Assembly (NCBI GenBank): GCA_963920635.1
Contig: OY987301.1
Coordinates: forward strand, 20,440,501 to 20,504,500
DNA from: Pseudeuparius sepicola
Lineage: Eukaryota > Arthropoda > Insecta > Coleoptera > Anthribidae
DNA length: 64,000 bases
Direction: 5' to 3'
The translations under genes were made by a program, and so were the position numbers. Below the pieces are notes generated by a model. That model ran no database searches and had not been told where the DNA came from. It saw only the letters and a program-made list of their open reading frames with translations. Below, piece after piece: positions 21,934-33,312 of this stretch (position 1 is its first letter; each line of letters opens with the position of its first letter).

Positions 21934-22822
21934 TTAAAGGGCGGAATATATGCAAATTGCATATATGTGCATTTTTTGCATATTTTATTCAATTTCGCAA
22001 AACATTGCATATTTCTGGAAAAACTATATTTTTGTGCATATTTGCATGTTTTGCCTATACTTATTTATAGATATAAGATATAACCAAGATTATGAGAGCC
22101 CAAAGACAACTCGCAGTGTGTAGTGCAGTCAAGAAATCCTGAAAAATGCGGATGTAGCTAACCCACTTGTTTTTATTAAAGTTAATTTTAGTGTTATACT
22201 AGATATAATTCTTTCATTAGAAAGTAGAAATTTAGGTTTAAGCGAATCGGTTGATTTTGTTCAAACATTTTCCGCTAAATGTAGAAAGGTTCTCGATGAT
22301 GTAGGTAAAAAAAATTAGATGCTCTACCACTGTAGACAAGAATGAAGGGTTCAAATCTTAAATGGCAGTAAAGAGAACGAAGTTGCACCTTGGTCTTATA
22401 CCTTACTACCCAAATTAAAAATTGTCCTATTACATCGGCAGATGTTGAGAGAAGCTTTTCTATATATAAACATATTTTTACCGACAGAAGGCAAAGATTT
22501 TTATTGGGAAACTTTGAAAAGTATTTAATCATAAATTCCTATTATACAATTTCAAATTAAACTGTTTTTGTAATTCTGCTTTAATATAGGTATTTTTACG
22601 AGGTATTTTATGGATTTGTTTTCCTTTAATTTTTCTTAAAATAAACCTTTTCTCTAAAATCAATTTTGGTGTTTTTTAAGGTACTTGTACATGTAAAATA
22701 AATGCATATTATTATTGCATATTTGGCCAAATAAATGCATATTATTGCATATTTTAAATAAAAATGATGCATATATATGCGCATATTTCGATTGAAATTA
22801 AATGCATATATTCCGCCCTTTA
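21934..22822 (+). mobile_element. hAT-family element, internally deleted
   Basis: Inverted ends TTAAAGGGCGGAATATATGC and its inverse are flanked by GTTATCAT (21,926-21,933 and 22,823-22,830), an 8-bp duplication. Subterminal TGCATAT/ATATGCA motifs are repeated many times near both ends, typical of hAT transposase-binding regions. It carries a C-terminal transposase remnant. Confidence 0.85.
22200..22560 (+). pseudogene. hAT transposase C-terminal remnant (dimerisation domain)
   Basis: A first open segment (about 22,200-22,316) reads LDIILSLESRNLGLSESVDF. After a broken stretch, 22,408-22,560 reads KNCPITSADVERSFSIYKHI and TDRRQ...NFEKYLIIN to a TAA. P-(I/L)-(S/T)SA-x-(V/S)ERSFS is the hallmark of the hAT C-terminal dimerisation domain. 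The N-terminal zinc finger and catalytic aspartates are missing, so it is a remnant of an internally deleted copy. Confidence 0.85.
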
Positions 22823-22830
22823 GTTATCAT

Positions 22831-23485
22831 TAATTCATACCACAAACATTCGTTGGTGTTACGTCCCCAACTGATGCTCGGCAAAGAGTCGAATGTCTAG
22901 TGCAGGTGTTCGGGAATTCGCGAATACTTTGTCAGATAGTTCACCAGATAGTAAACATTCGGGATTCGGCGAACATCGCATATGTGTGGTGCCGCCTTAA
23001 AAGGTGCACCCCTAGTAAATAATAATTAATAGTGAAATGTGGCATTGGCCGAATACCTACCGTATATATATAGCCGGGCCAAGCAATCTTGGCCCAATAC
23101 CGATTCGGAATTCGGCTAACTATTCGGCTAAAATAATAATCTCTCATCTTTATGGTATTTCTTACCAAAACGCGTTTTAAGAGCAACCTTAAAAATTATC
23201 TAGAAAGTTTTAAACCACTTTTTCGTTTTTTTTTTTGTTTTGTTCACCAGCTGTACAACAAAGTCACCTTGTTTAAATTTCGAGCATTTCCATCTACCAT
23301 AGGTGAATAATACAAAATATGGACTCGCCGAATTTTCGAATAATAAGCCGAATATTCGGCCGATATGTTAGTTATTTCTTTTTAAATTTTTAATAGGTAT
23401 TTATTTTAATTTTAAATAGGTTAAGGTTACATTTGCAAAAGAAAATGTACCATGTAGGATGTAGGTACCTAATTCTTGACATTTA
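22831..23485. repeat. Region rich in ATTCGGC / GCCGAAT motifs, left part
   Basis: Short inverted motifs such as GAATATTCGGC, GATTCGGAATTCGGC and TATTCGGC recur here and again after the MITE (23,880-23,950). Dense subterminal repeats of this kind are common in hAT elements. I could not find convincing ends or a target duplication. Open frames here have no support. Confidence 0.5.
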
Positions 23486-23837
23486 AGGTGGATTTATAAA
23501 CTCGACGTTTGCGTTGGCGCTCGCCGTTGCCGTTTGCGTCGAAAATTCAATCCCAATATTTTACGTGTAACCGTTTATAAACGTCGTCTAACGTTACCGT
23601 CTGCGTCGGATGCCCGACGCCCGTCCGAGATAAACCAATTTCATCTTTCACGTCCCGCCGTTCGTAGTAATTCGACGTAGTCCAATAAAAATTAAGTTCA
23701 GCGGACACGTGGTGTTTGTTTAGCTGCATTTCTGGACACAAACGGAGAGTTTATAAAATATCTGCTACGGAAGGCAACGACGAAGGTCACCGTCAACCGC
23801 GGGCGCCAACGCAAACGTCGAGTTTATAAATCCACCT
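23486..23837. mobile_element. 352-bp MITE, TTA target duplication (PIF/Harbinger-like)
   Basis: The inverted ends AGGTGGATTTATAAACTCGA continue as CGTTTGCGTTGGCGC on both arms (about 37 bp). They are flanked by TTA at 23,483-23,485 and 23,838-23,840. The 3-bp TTA duplication suggests PIF/Harbinger, but there is no coding sequence to prove it. CGACG/CGTCG motifs recur inside. Confidence 0.75.
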
Positions 23838-23840
23838 TTA

Positions 23841-24739
23841 TTTTTTAATAAATTTTACTATAATTTATCAAAAATATAAATTCGACTTGCCGAATATTCG
23901 GCCAAATATTCGATAAATTTGCCCAAAAATTAGCATATTCGGCTTGCTAGAAGTTTATTAGTTATAGAAATATTGTTTTATTTTTGTGTTGAATATATAT
24001 TTATGGTTTAAAGAAAAAAGAAGTTTAAGCTTTTAAAAACCTGCACATTTAGAAAATTTAAGGAAATATAATAAATATAAAAACTTGATACAAATATACC
24101 TGATATATATACAGTGTGTTTCACTTTAAAACGGCCAATTCCGTATTTTTCGAAATTTTGGTCGATCTTCAAAATTATTTTTTTTAACATATTGTATTCA
24201 AAGAGCTCTATCTTTTGGGCTACAGTTTTTTATATACGATCATTCCATGGCTTACTGCAATCAAACGAAGACCCCAAAAATCACGAAATCGTGTTAGGCA
24301 TTTTTTGTTTGAAAAAATAATTAGTTCCATCGAATTCAGCTTAGCTCCGATCTATATTTCCGCAGTTTCAATATTCTAGCACTTACAGGGTGTTCAGAAA
24401 ATAGGGCCAAATTTCGAAAAAATGGCACTTTTAGGAGTGCCTTGTATAAAACACGGACCTTATTTCGTGAATGGTTTTTCACAAATCGAAATGGTCTTGC
24501 CCAAGGTCGACTTTAAATTCCTAACAATTATTGGGGTTAAATGTCAACTGATTTTGTTGGTATGTGGACTTCAATAATCACTTTGGTCAAACTGGACCAA
24601 CACTATATTCAGTCGGTCCAAGGTTAATTTGTTCGTAGGTGGTATTGGTTTCTTGTTTCTTGACTTCTCATCCTAAACTGGAAATAACAACAGTGTGAAC
24701 ACAAATACGAATAATATAATAAATGAGATCCAATGGCCA
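23841..24739. other. Intergenic, with solo MITE ends
   Basis: Continues the ATTCGG-rich stretch to about 23,950. Strings TACAGTGTGTTTCACTTT (24,110) and TACAGGGTGTTCAGAAAA (24,385) resemble ends of TA-type MITEs but lack an identifiable partner. No gene is supported. Confidence 0.4.
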
Positions 24740-25080
24740 GAGATCCGTGCATCAATCGTGGGTTTCCCCGCCCCTTCCTATCGAAACGCGCGGCAACGCC
24801 GCGCTCGACCAGCTCGCCGAGACGTCGCAAATTCGGGCGGTGTAAAGCGGGCGCCGTCTGGGTCCTTAACCTAACTTAACGACCGCGACGTGCGGCCCGT
24901 CTGCGCCGCGCTCGCCGCGTAAAACGCTGCAAATATCTGCCTGGCGGCTGCCGACGCCGACGCCGCCGTCTGCAGTGCAGAGTGCAGCACGTGGGCGCGA
25001 GGCCGCCGCCCGCCGATCGATGGGATCGCGACGGGATGGCCGGCCGGCGTCCTGGCTCTTAACAAATTTGATTAAGGGGC
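24740..25080. promoter_or_regulatory. CpG-rich island, candidate promoter
   Basis: Strong GC and CpG enrichment with repeated GCCGCC/GACGCCG strings. Minus-strand frames here are compositional. No conserved product is recognised. Confidence 0.35.
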
Positions 25081-26850
25081 GTTTTCGGAGCTTTGCCGAC
25101 ACTACGAATGCACTTTCTAGATTTTTCGAATGCTGGCGGTCTGATCTGGCGTGATCTGGTTTCGCCCGTTGCAATGTTGCGAAATTTATTATATGATCGC
25201 AGTTCGATCGCAGAAGCCCAACTGTCAAATATAAACCAAAACTGTGACAGTTTACAGCCTTGCTAGCTTGGACTGAGTCTATTTTTATTTACCCACCGCG
25301 AAAATTTACTACCATAGGTAGAGAACCAAGGATAGAGGGAGTAAGAATAAAAAGTTAACAGAGCCATCATATTTTTGAGTGGTGTCACGTACTTCAATGT
25401 TTGCAGCACTTCATTTCAAAATATGTAACGGGTTTAACAATGAGATTAAATAAAGACACATCTCCCACAACATTAAATTAACAAATGTAGCTATTAATTC
25501 CTTGTAGCTGACAATTTTAAACTAAAACCGTTGACTGAAGGTTTACATCTTCACCCAACGCTAAAACTAAATTGCGCTGTAATAATTATAGTATGCTAAA
25601 TATCACTTTAACAAATTCGCCAACAGACACTTTAAATCGCCCAACATGACAACGCCGCCGTCCGCCGCCGCATTCAATCTCTCTGCATGGTTTGTGTTGT
25701 TTACCCCAGTGTGTAATTTTCTCTAATTGTTTACGTGTGTTTCAAGTTTCAAATGCTATAACGCTTGCCATTTGAAGAATCAAACCTGACAACCCCGATA
25801 CTGCCCCAATAATACTTCTTATTTCTTCAGATTAACTTTCAATAATAAAATAATAAGGTTGAACTCTGACAACGAAATGCGGCAACACCCCATACGTTTC
25901 CTTGCAATCAGATGCGCCGAGTTACTCGGGTGCTAAGGTTGATTTGCCCCACGTTTTAAACCTTTACGGCGAATCTCAAAAAAATTCTAAAAGAGCTGTT
26001 AATATATTATATAAGAATAAATAGAGTAAAATAAAATAATATTACGGCAGAATGAAGATGCTTTTTCAGTTATAAAAGGAAAATAGTAAGTCCCCAATAA
26101 CAATAGGTAGGTACTGTAGCATTAGTATTGCAATATTCCAAAGATATCCCAGCTATTTTTATCTGAGCTTCTTCAGTTCGAAAGGGTTAGAATGTTAGAA
26201 TTTTATATGACTCATTTAAGCTTATTGTCCTAAATATTTTACCTACCTACTTAAGACTCAATGTACAGCACGTATGTGGTGATTCAACATTTTGACCCAT
26301 AAAATGGCTTTTTTCGATCTGTGGCGAGCAACACGCATAATTTTAAACTTTTGGTCAATACAAATTTTAATCTAAGTAATTTCTCACATTTTGAGGCAAA
26401 AATTATTTAAAAATATTTATCACAATGGCAGTTATTAGGCTTATTGCGTAAATGCTAATAACGGCCATTTTTTCATATTTCACGAATACGATTTAATAAT
26501 TTCTGTATTAATTTTTTCTATGTTTACATTTCCAAAACGACTCATTTTGAACGAGTTTATTGACAGCTTCGACTGTAGCGTTCGAGTAAACAAACATGAC
26601 GCTTGGGTATCCAAGGCAAATGCGATTATACCTACACCCTGTCGGCGTTGGTTTATTTTCTGAATGTGTCATAAATTTAAACGGAGGCGGAGGTCTAATT
26701 AACAAGAATTTAGCAATGTAAAAGTTATATAAATTCATTGATATAATGCTTAATAATACCGCAATCTAATTTATAAGCTGCATAATTTAGAACAGTGTGA
26801 AACACACAAACTTTAAGAAGTAGGTACGTGTTTGTATCCAACAGATTCGC
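25081..26850. other. Intergenic, nothing recognised
   Basis: AT-rich unique-looking sequence with a CAACGCCGCCGTCCGCCG patch near 25,650. No exon, RNA or element end could be supported. Confidence 0.4.
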
Positions 26851-26851
26851 G

Positions 26852-26864
26852 GTTGCTAAGCAAC
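26852..26864. promoter_or_regulatory. Perfect X-box-like palindrome (RFX site)
   Basis: GTTGCTAAGCAAC is a perfect 13-bp inverted repeat matching the RFX-factor X-box pattern RYYNYY-N-RRNRRC. It lies just upstream of the palindrome and CpG island. A half-similar site (GTTGCTAAGC) recurs at 27,381 inside the island, and a 12/13 match lies at 35,325-35,337. Confidence 0.5.
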
Positions 26865-26869
26865 GAAGT

Positions 26870-26919
26870 GATAATTTGCACAAGTGCAATTACCGGTAAT
26901 TGCACTAGTGCAAATTATC
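26870..26919. repeat. 50-bp near-perfect palindrome
   Basis: Runs from GATAATTTGCAC to GTGCAAATTATC around a central TACCGGTA, with a single mismatched pair. It abuts the first copy of an 80-bp duplication. Confidence 0.85.
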
Positions 26920-27138
26920 GCTAGCAGAGGCATATCATTGGTTGGATTTTTATGGAAGGAGCTACCTTATTGGATGCAAGCAGTATGAGGGAAATAATCG
27001 ATAAAATTTCCGGCACTTGTGATATTACATACGATAATTTGCATTAGTGGAATTAGCGCTAGCAGAGGCATATGATTGGTTGGATTTTTATGGAAGGAGC
27101 TACTTTATTGGATGCAAGCAGTATGAGGGAAATAATCA
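26919..27138. repeat. Two direct copies of an 80-bp unit
   Basis: Units at 26,919-26,999 and 27,057-27,137 (starting GCTAGCAGAGGCATAT) differ at only about two positions and are spaced 138 bp apart. Each is preceded by a GATAATTTGCA string, so the duplication includes part of the palindrome. Confidence 0.85.
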
Positions 27139-27149
27139 TAATAACACAT

Positions 27150-27575
27150 GGTCCACGCCACGGCGGCCCGTTCGAAAACCAGCAAAACCAAAACATTCCA
27201 ACGCCTACTTCGCGCGGCAGCCAGCCGGCCGTTGCCCGTATATGACGCTGCGCGGGCCGCGATCCGCGATCTCCGTCCGGCACAGAATCCTCCGCGGTGA
27301 CGTCACGCGTGCGAGCGCGGCGCGGAACGCCCACGTCGCCGGTGGTGGTTGCCATACGGGACCGTCGAGCGCTCGGCGTGGTTGCTAAGCGAGTGGTAAG
27401 CCGGGTCGGCGCGCGCCACCGCGCCGCCAAGGTCGCAGCAAGGTCTGCGGCCGGCCTGTCATTGTGTCGGGCCCGGCTGGAAGGAAGGTGACCACCGGCG
27501 GCCACGAGGAATGCGGGCCATCTCCGACCCCGGGCTCCCCGGACCGCCGGCCGGCCTCGCTGAAGTGCAGGCCGT
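27150..27575. promoter_or_regulatory. CpG island, candidate promoter with CRE-like site
   Basis: About 420 bp are very rich in G+C and CpG. The island includes the palindromic CRE-like core TGACGTCAC (27,299) and GGTTGCTAAGC (27,380). Long open frames on both strands (for example 27,059-27,664 minus) reflect composition. A bidirectional or unmethylated promoter is the simplest reading. No attached gene could be identified. Confidence 0.4.
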
Positions 27576-27739
27576 TGTTTGGACAAGACGGAGGGTAAGG
27601 ATGAATATGAACGAAATAATGCGCACATCGTTGGTTTCGTATACTCCGTTCCAGGGCAATTCATAATAGCACATCACATGACTCACAGTGCAGTTGCGAA
27701 TCAACGCCGAGGTTTCTTAAAGAATATAATAATTGGTCC

Positions 27740-28140
27740 ACTGACCAGAGGGCGCCAAACGTTGAGAATGGCGACACTAGCTCGGCCGAATGCTTTTTGT
27801 TTTCTATGTGGACTGCTTCTTTAAATTTACTTCGGTACGAGTGGGGCTCCTTTTCGATGATTTTCGCATCTGACCAATTCATTCGGTGTTGGTTGGTCCA
27901 CACGTAGTGTTCTGCTATTCCCGATCGTAAGGTCTCTCCTTTTTGGGTGTTCCGTCAGTCTTACTTCTAGACACTCCTTGTCACTGAATTGATTTGGTGG
28001 TCTTGTTTTCGTAAGTGTGGATCGGAGAGTGGAACCTGACTGGAAGAATGTTTGAACATTGTATTGACGGCATGGCAATTCTTTTGATTTTCTCGGAGAC
28101 ACCCTTGATGTTCCTCTGTTTTCCCAATGTAGGCAGAGGA
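27740..28140 (-). pseudogene. Penelope-like retroelement remnant (RT tail and GIY-YIG C-terminus)
   Basis: Read on the minus strand in three successive frames: NIKGVSEKIKRIA, then TLRSTLTKTRPPNQFSDKEC and LEVRLTEHPKRRDL, then IAEHYVWTNQHRMNWSDAKI and IEKEPHSYRSKFKEAVHIE. Order and wording follow the C-terminal end of Penelope-like polyproteins: the connector after the reverse transcriptase, then the GIY-YIG endonuclease with its R-x-x-EH and KI-x-E helices. The GIY-YIG block itself (normally between EC and LEVRL) is deleted and two frameshifts are present, so it is dead. I am fairly sure of the family from motif order, without a database check. Confidence 0.75.
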
Positions 28141-28159
28141 AAACAATCTTAAAAATTCA

Positions 28160-28516
28160 GCATTTTGAGATGGTCCAGAGAAAAATACCCTGTATATTCT
28201 TGTATTGAATTTTTGCACAGCAACACTTTGAGGGATCCTGGTGATCGCTCAACTTTGACAACCTGCAGAATATGGGGGTTTCGATGTGTCCTGATTAACG
28301 CTGTGGTGTCAGATTTTAAATAAAAAAATGCTTAATTTGGTTTTTCGAAAAACGCACCCCTTTAAAAAATCGCAGTAGGCCAAGATTTTGCAAGGTCAAA
28401 CCAATACTTCGCAAATGATGACGACAAGGATATATCTATAAAAAAATCACCCGTTCAATTCATCCAGCCTATTTATACTTTCGTGGGTGTTAACATGAAA
28501 AACGGTACACACTGTA
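28160..28516. mobile_element. Truncated foldback MITE (family of 1,843 and 36,320)
   Basis: Shares ACCCCTTTAAAAAATCGCAG and the GACAAGGATATATCTATA block with the 1.8-2.4 kb element. It also shares GCTCAACTTTGA, CTGCAGAATA and ATTCTGATTAA-like blocks with the 36,320-37,573 element. Ends ACACACTG-TA at about 28,516. Only one arm is present. Confidence 0.6.
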
Positions 28517-30912
28517 TAAGTCTGGTTTTATTGTTACATCACGCGGGATAAAATAACTTTAGCTTTACATTTAGGCACTCTTGTTTTTCTATTTAAGTTA
28601 TTATTCCTTTACCATTGAATAAGGAAATACCTTAATCAATGCCTTTACTCAATGATTTAAGTATATGCAGGGTACGTCAAATGTATGGAATAATGTGCAT
28701 CTTTTTTACTTTTAATCTTAAAACAGGTTTACACAAACATTTCTTGGCACTTTTTGGTGACCTTGAATTTTTTCATCCGTCATAGTGGCGGTGCTATGGC
28801 GACCACCTTTTTTTTTCAAATGTGACCCCATATTTTTTATTATACCATTAGGTATTTTTGACGTTGCTAATGCAGAAATGGACGCTGATCACAAAATTTA
28901 AATGAACTTTTTGTGCTGCAAAAAGCTTTCTATATTATTATCTATGCCGTTTAAATTCCATTCCTATGACTACATGTATATTATCTAACGTCATGTTATC
29001 AATCCCTGTTTGACCAATTTTCGCTGATATCTCGAATTCTCGTAATTGGCCTTTTGAAACGTACAAAATCGTCGGTTTAAAAAATAAGTAAAATTATTAA
29101 ATTAAACGGCTTATCGCTGTTGCTACTCATTCTCTAGAACGTGCGTTGTCCACATGGCGATAATTTAACTGTTATCACATTTTAATACAATTTTATTGTA
29201 GAGTCATTGATCTCTCATTTACGTCACGCAGAGGAATTTGAACGTGCCCCACTTCAAAAATTGTAAACCTCGCTGCCAGCGTTCACCAGACGTCGTGCGT
29301 CTTAATTGAGTTATAACAGTAAACTTACTCTAATTTCTAATCTGTATTAAAAATTAAAGGCTAAGGAAACGGAAGGGCCCCTAGTTCATTTCGACAGAAC
29401 ATAATCTACCTAATTTAATATATTTTGTTTGAAATAGATGACCTACACTTTCTAATGATAATAATAATCTATTCAGTCTCCGATTACAACTTATGTTTTT
29501 ACATTTTACATTTACCTATTTATTTCATGCTTTCCCATTAAAAGACAAGAGAAATTACAAAAAAAACATTTAGAAATAAACTTTTAATACCGGGCAGTTA
29601 CGTTTAATATCATCTTGCATTACGATGAACCAAAAATACACTGTTTAAAATGAAATCTTGAAAGCCAAAAATATATTTATTTTTTCAAAACTATTTAGTT
29701 GCTTGAATTAAATTATTGCTCTAATAAAAACATATGCTACAACCAAATAGGTTAGGTACTAACAATTTCATAAATCAAATCTACGTCTCTTAAAGTTCAA
29801 TAGTATCATTCTATTCATGAATAAAAGTTCATAAATAAAAGTGATGTTTATATTTGCGAAAAAACGAAAATTTAGTGATACTTTTAAGCGCCCATATATC
29901 CCAGAATCCAGATCTGGATGCAAAAAAAACGCAGATCCCATAATTTTATGCGTAGATAGCAATGCCCTTTACAATAGGACCGCAGTCAGTTATGGGCAAC
30001 CCTGTGTATTCTTGATTGAAAATGATCTTCTTTGCTTTATTTTTCGTCGAATACTACTTACCCTTTAATGTGAAGGCTGAATGTTTGCCATCAGTCATCA
30101 ATACATCGAGTAGCAGCTGCGTTGCTTGACATTCCTCGAGGAAAGCACGTTAAAAGTTCGATCAGGGAACCGTTAAGCTCTCTCAAGTCACTGATGGGAA
30201 AGCAGGTCGGCGTCGTGAAACCATTTTAGACACCACGTAAAATTTATTATAGAGTATCTACGAATACCATGATAAAGTTAATACATTGATTAGGTATGAG
30301 GAAGCAATTCAGACACTTTTTAGGTCGGCGGATAATTCACACGAGCAAACCTTGCCCAATATATTTTCCTTTTGCATACCCAGTATTACCCAGGCAGAAA
30401 TTAGTCATGTCTAGTAAAGTATTTACGTACCTATTTACATTGCTTTGTAGATATGAGAAGTACGCGTAATATATGATAACATTTGTCCGCGAGAATGCGA
30501 GAATATAACACGAGGTGAAAAATGAAATGGATATGCTAATATTTGAGCCAAAAATGACGAGATATGTAGAAATTTGCACTAGATACCCAAATCAGGATGT
30601 CTAAATTTGGATGTTATCCATTATCTAGAAAGTCAACATCAGAACATACGAGAATAAGATCCTTGTCCTTATATTGCTTATCTGTACATTTGCAATATGT
30701 CATTTTTATAATGTATACTTACTCTTAACAAATATGGTTTGAAATTAACTATGAGGTCAGTAGTATTTTTCGTTCAGTTAGTGGATCTTTTCTAAAAGTC
30801 AAAGTTAGCTTTTTAAGGGTGATATTTTCACCAGGAACTGATAGCATTTGGCAGATGGTTTTCTGTTGTTGTCTTGGACTATGTTTAATGTGTATTTTAC
30901 TCGTTGTGTGAA
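28517..30912. other. Intergenic, nothing recognised
   Basis: AT-rich. Short open frames (29,768-30,068; 30,337-30,579) have no family signal. A moderately GC-richer patch at 30,090-30,235 (GAACCGTTAAGCTCTCTC) may be a repeat fragment but could not be assigned. Confidence 0.4.
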
Positions 30913-30913
30913 T

Positions 30914-31012
30914 CTAGGTACCACCATAGAAGACTCTAGTAGGTACCACCATAGAAGAATCTACTAGATTCTTCTATGGTATGGAATCTAGTAGATTCTT
31001 CTATGGTACCAC
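30914..31012. repeat. Clustered inverted and direct repeats, hairpin-forming
   Basis: The string ACCATAGAAGAATCTA and its inverse occur four times in alternating orientation within 100 bp (copies near 30,920, 30,943, 30,963-30,980 and 30,985-31,007). These give alternative long hairpins. Confidence 0.8.
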
Positions 31013-33310
31013 GTCGTGTATTATTTTGAAAAAACAGAATAAGTGCACGGTCCACGTCAGACACAAAAAAACTAATGAATAGCAATTACGCTGCTCCTAT
31101 AGAAATATTGGCAGCGCCAAGGGGACTTAAATAATTACCAAGCAAATTTAATTAGGTAACCAGTGGCGTGTCTAATTTAAGTTACAACGTTTACAACATA
31201 ATTAATTTCGAATTTAAATTCATTGTGCCAGCACCAGATTCGAGATTAACCCGCGGAATTGATTTCGTTTCAACTTTGAAAACAATGCAGATTCATAAGC
31301 AAAACTGTTGTTGGCTTTAATTGTTTCTTCTAAGAAAGTTATTAAGACGGGAAGAAGTAGTGGAAGGAATATTTATACCAAAAGGATTTAAGTTCCAAAA
31401 TATTCCAAAATCGTTTTTTCTGTTTTCTGTATATTGGACATACCACACAAAAACACAAATTATATGAATGTATTAAAGGCCATATATGTAAACAGACCGT
31501 ATGTATGGTCTGGTTTGAACAGACAGGTTTAGGTCGTGCATGTGGGGGCTCATGGAAAGTATGTATTGAATTGAGAATGGTGGAAATACTTCGAACCAAT
31601 GAATAAAGAACCCCTTATTCATTGCTTCGAACAGTTGCTCAGACATAGATATAATGCATTTTAAATTAATAATTTGAAATTTACGTTTTCAATTTTCTTT
31701 CTCAATATAGGTATCTGTATATATATCAATATACAGTATACAATGTGATAGATTAAAACAATTAAAAGTTTTCAACAAGCTCATTTACTAGAAGCTGGAA
31801 AAGGCAAAACGAGCAACTGCAGAAAAGTTAGCATTGGCATGTCACTAATGTAACCGAGTAAAATATTATGTGTTTTATTACCCAAATTGTATGTGCACCT
31901 ACAGACAGGCTAATGGCACCTTATTGTACCGTATTATCGCAGAACCTCAAGCACAACAAAGGGAATTCCAAGAAACAACCCAAATACAGCATGAAAGGAA
32001 TCTACCTGCTTCCGAGTTCGCACCTTTCTAAAAGATACCAGGGCCGTACCCCAGACGGGGTACGCAGGCACACGATACACACATAATAACGGTGTGCCCG
32101 CGCGCAGGTGATGTGACGTCAACGGTGACGCTTATTCGACAAAATCATGGCTAGGTACCTTTTATTTTTAAACAGAAATTTGATTCGTTTATAGTGAGCT
32201 AGGAAACCACATTTACACCAAGGTGTCATCAAGGTGCCTACATTCTGTTTTTGGATTTAACTTGACATGCAATTGATAACTGTCGTATGTCAGTGAGACT
32301 AATTTCAGGACTATTTTTTATAAGTTGGCCGCGCTTTTGTCGAAATGACATAGGTGCGCAGAAGAGTTTAATTTTCGTTCTCCTAGCTGGCATACCGTCA
32401 ACGAACTGTTTTTGAATAGAACGATGGACGATTAACTGCGTAGGCGCGATTTCTGTGACGTTCTGTAACTGAAATGATTTGGAACGCTTTCTGTACTCCC
32501 CAAGACCCCATGAGCATAATTTAGAGTTGCTGTAGGTTATCGCTCATATTTTCAGATACATACAGAACATTCTCAACTTGCAAATACAGATATCGCAAAT
32601 AATACACGTTTATAAATGTCTCATCGTCTGAGATGACCTGTGAAACCTCTAACCTCACTTTTATAGGTTAAGTTCAACAATCAACTGCGCAGGTCAGTAC
32701 ATTCGATTAATATTCCAAACCGTGAACTGTTTTGACTGTCAAGAAACTTCTATTGGAACAACATGTGAACTGTCCACGAACGATACGAGATTGAGCTGGA
32801 ACGAAGAGAAGAAGTAAAGCGCTTGCGTCAATAATTGTACATTGTACGGTTTCTTGTTAGTAATTCTCAAATCGTGCCACTGTCGTTAGCAAATAATCAC
32901 AACATGGCGCAATCTAATCTCGATATTGTTGTTCCCTACTTTTCCCACGTGTTTTGAAAACGCCGACTGAATGAAAGGACGTCACTGGCGGTATTAGCGA
33001 CGTGATATCATCCGGCGGGATCGCGTATGGCGTTACACGAAACTACGTCAATGCGATGTTTTTTGAGAAGCCCGGGAACCCGACCTGGGTGCAATTTGCC
33101 CACAGCCCACACATTCGGTACGCCCACTACAGGGTCTAAAAAGGGAGAAACGTATATATTGGGCAGTTAAATCTGACACTATTTTTAGACTAATTCTGTG
33201 ATGCTAGTTCAACAAAAAGATGATACGGTCCTATATAAAATTGGAACTCTTAACTTTTAAATGCAAAAATTTAATTTTGACCAAAAACTGTATCTTGGAT
33301 TTTTTATATA
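31013..33310. other. Intergenic, nothing recognised
   Basis: No exon or element end is supported. A modest GC/CpG patch lies at 32,930-33,130 (including GGCGGGATCGCG and CCCGGGAACCCGA). Short open frames at 31,342-31,599, 31,868-32,086 and 31,934-32,122 are unrecognised. Confidence 0.4.
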
Positions 33311-33312
33311 TA

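Noticed and set aside
24866..25228. 120-codon minus-strand frame at a CpG island.
   Set aside because: Low-complexity Arg/Ala composition, overlapping frames and no recognised family.
27059..27664. 201-codon minus-strand open frame.
   Set aside because: It lies in a CpG island where all phases are open, is Arg/Ala/Pro-rich without a domain, and overlaps the 80-bp duplication.
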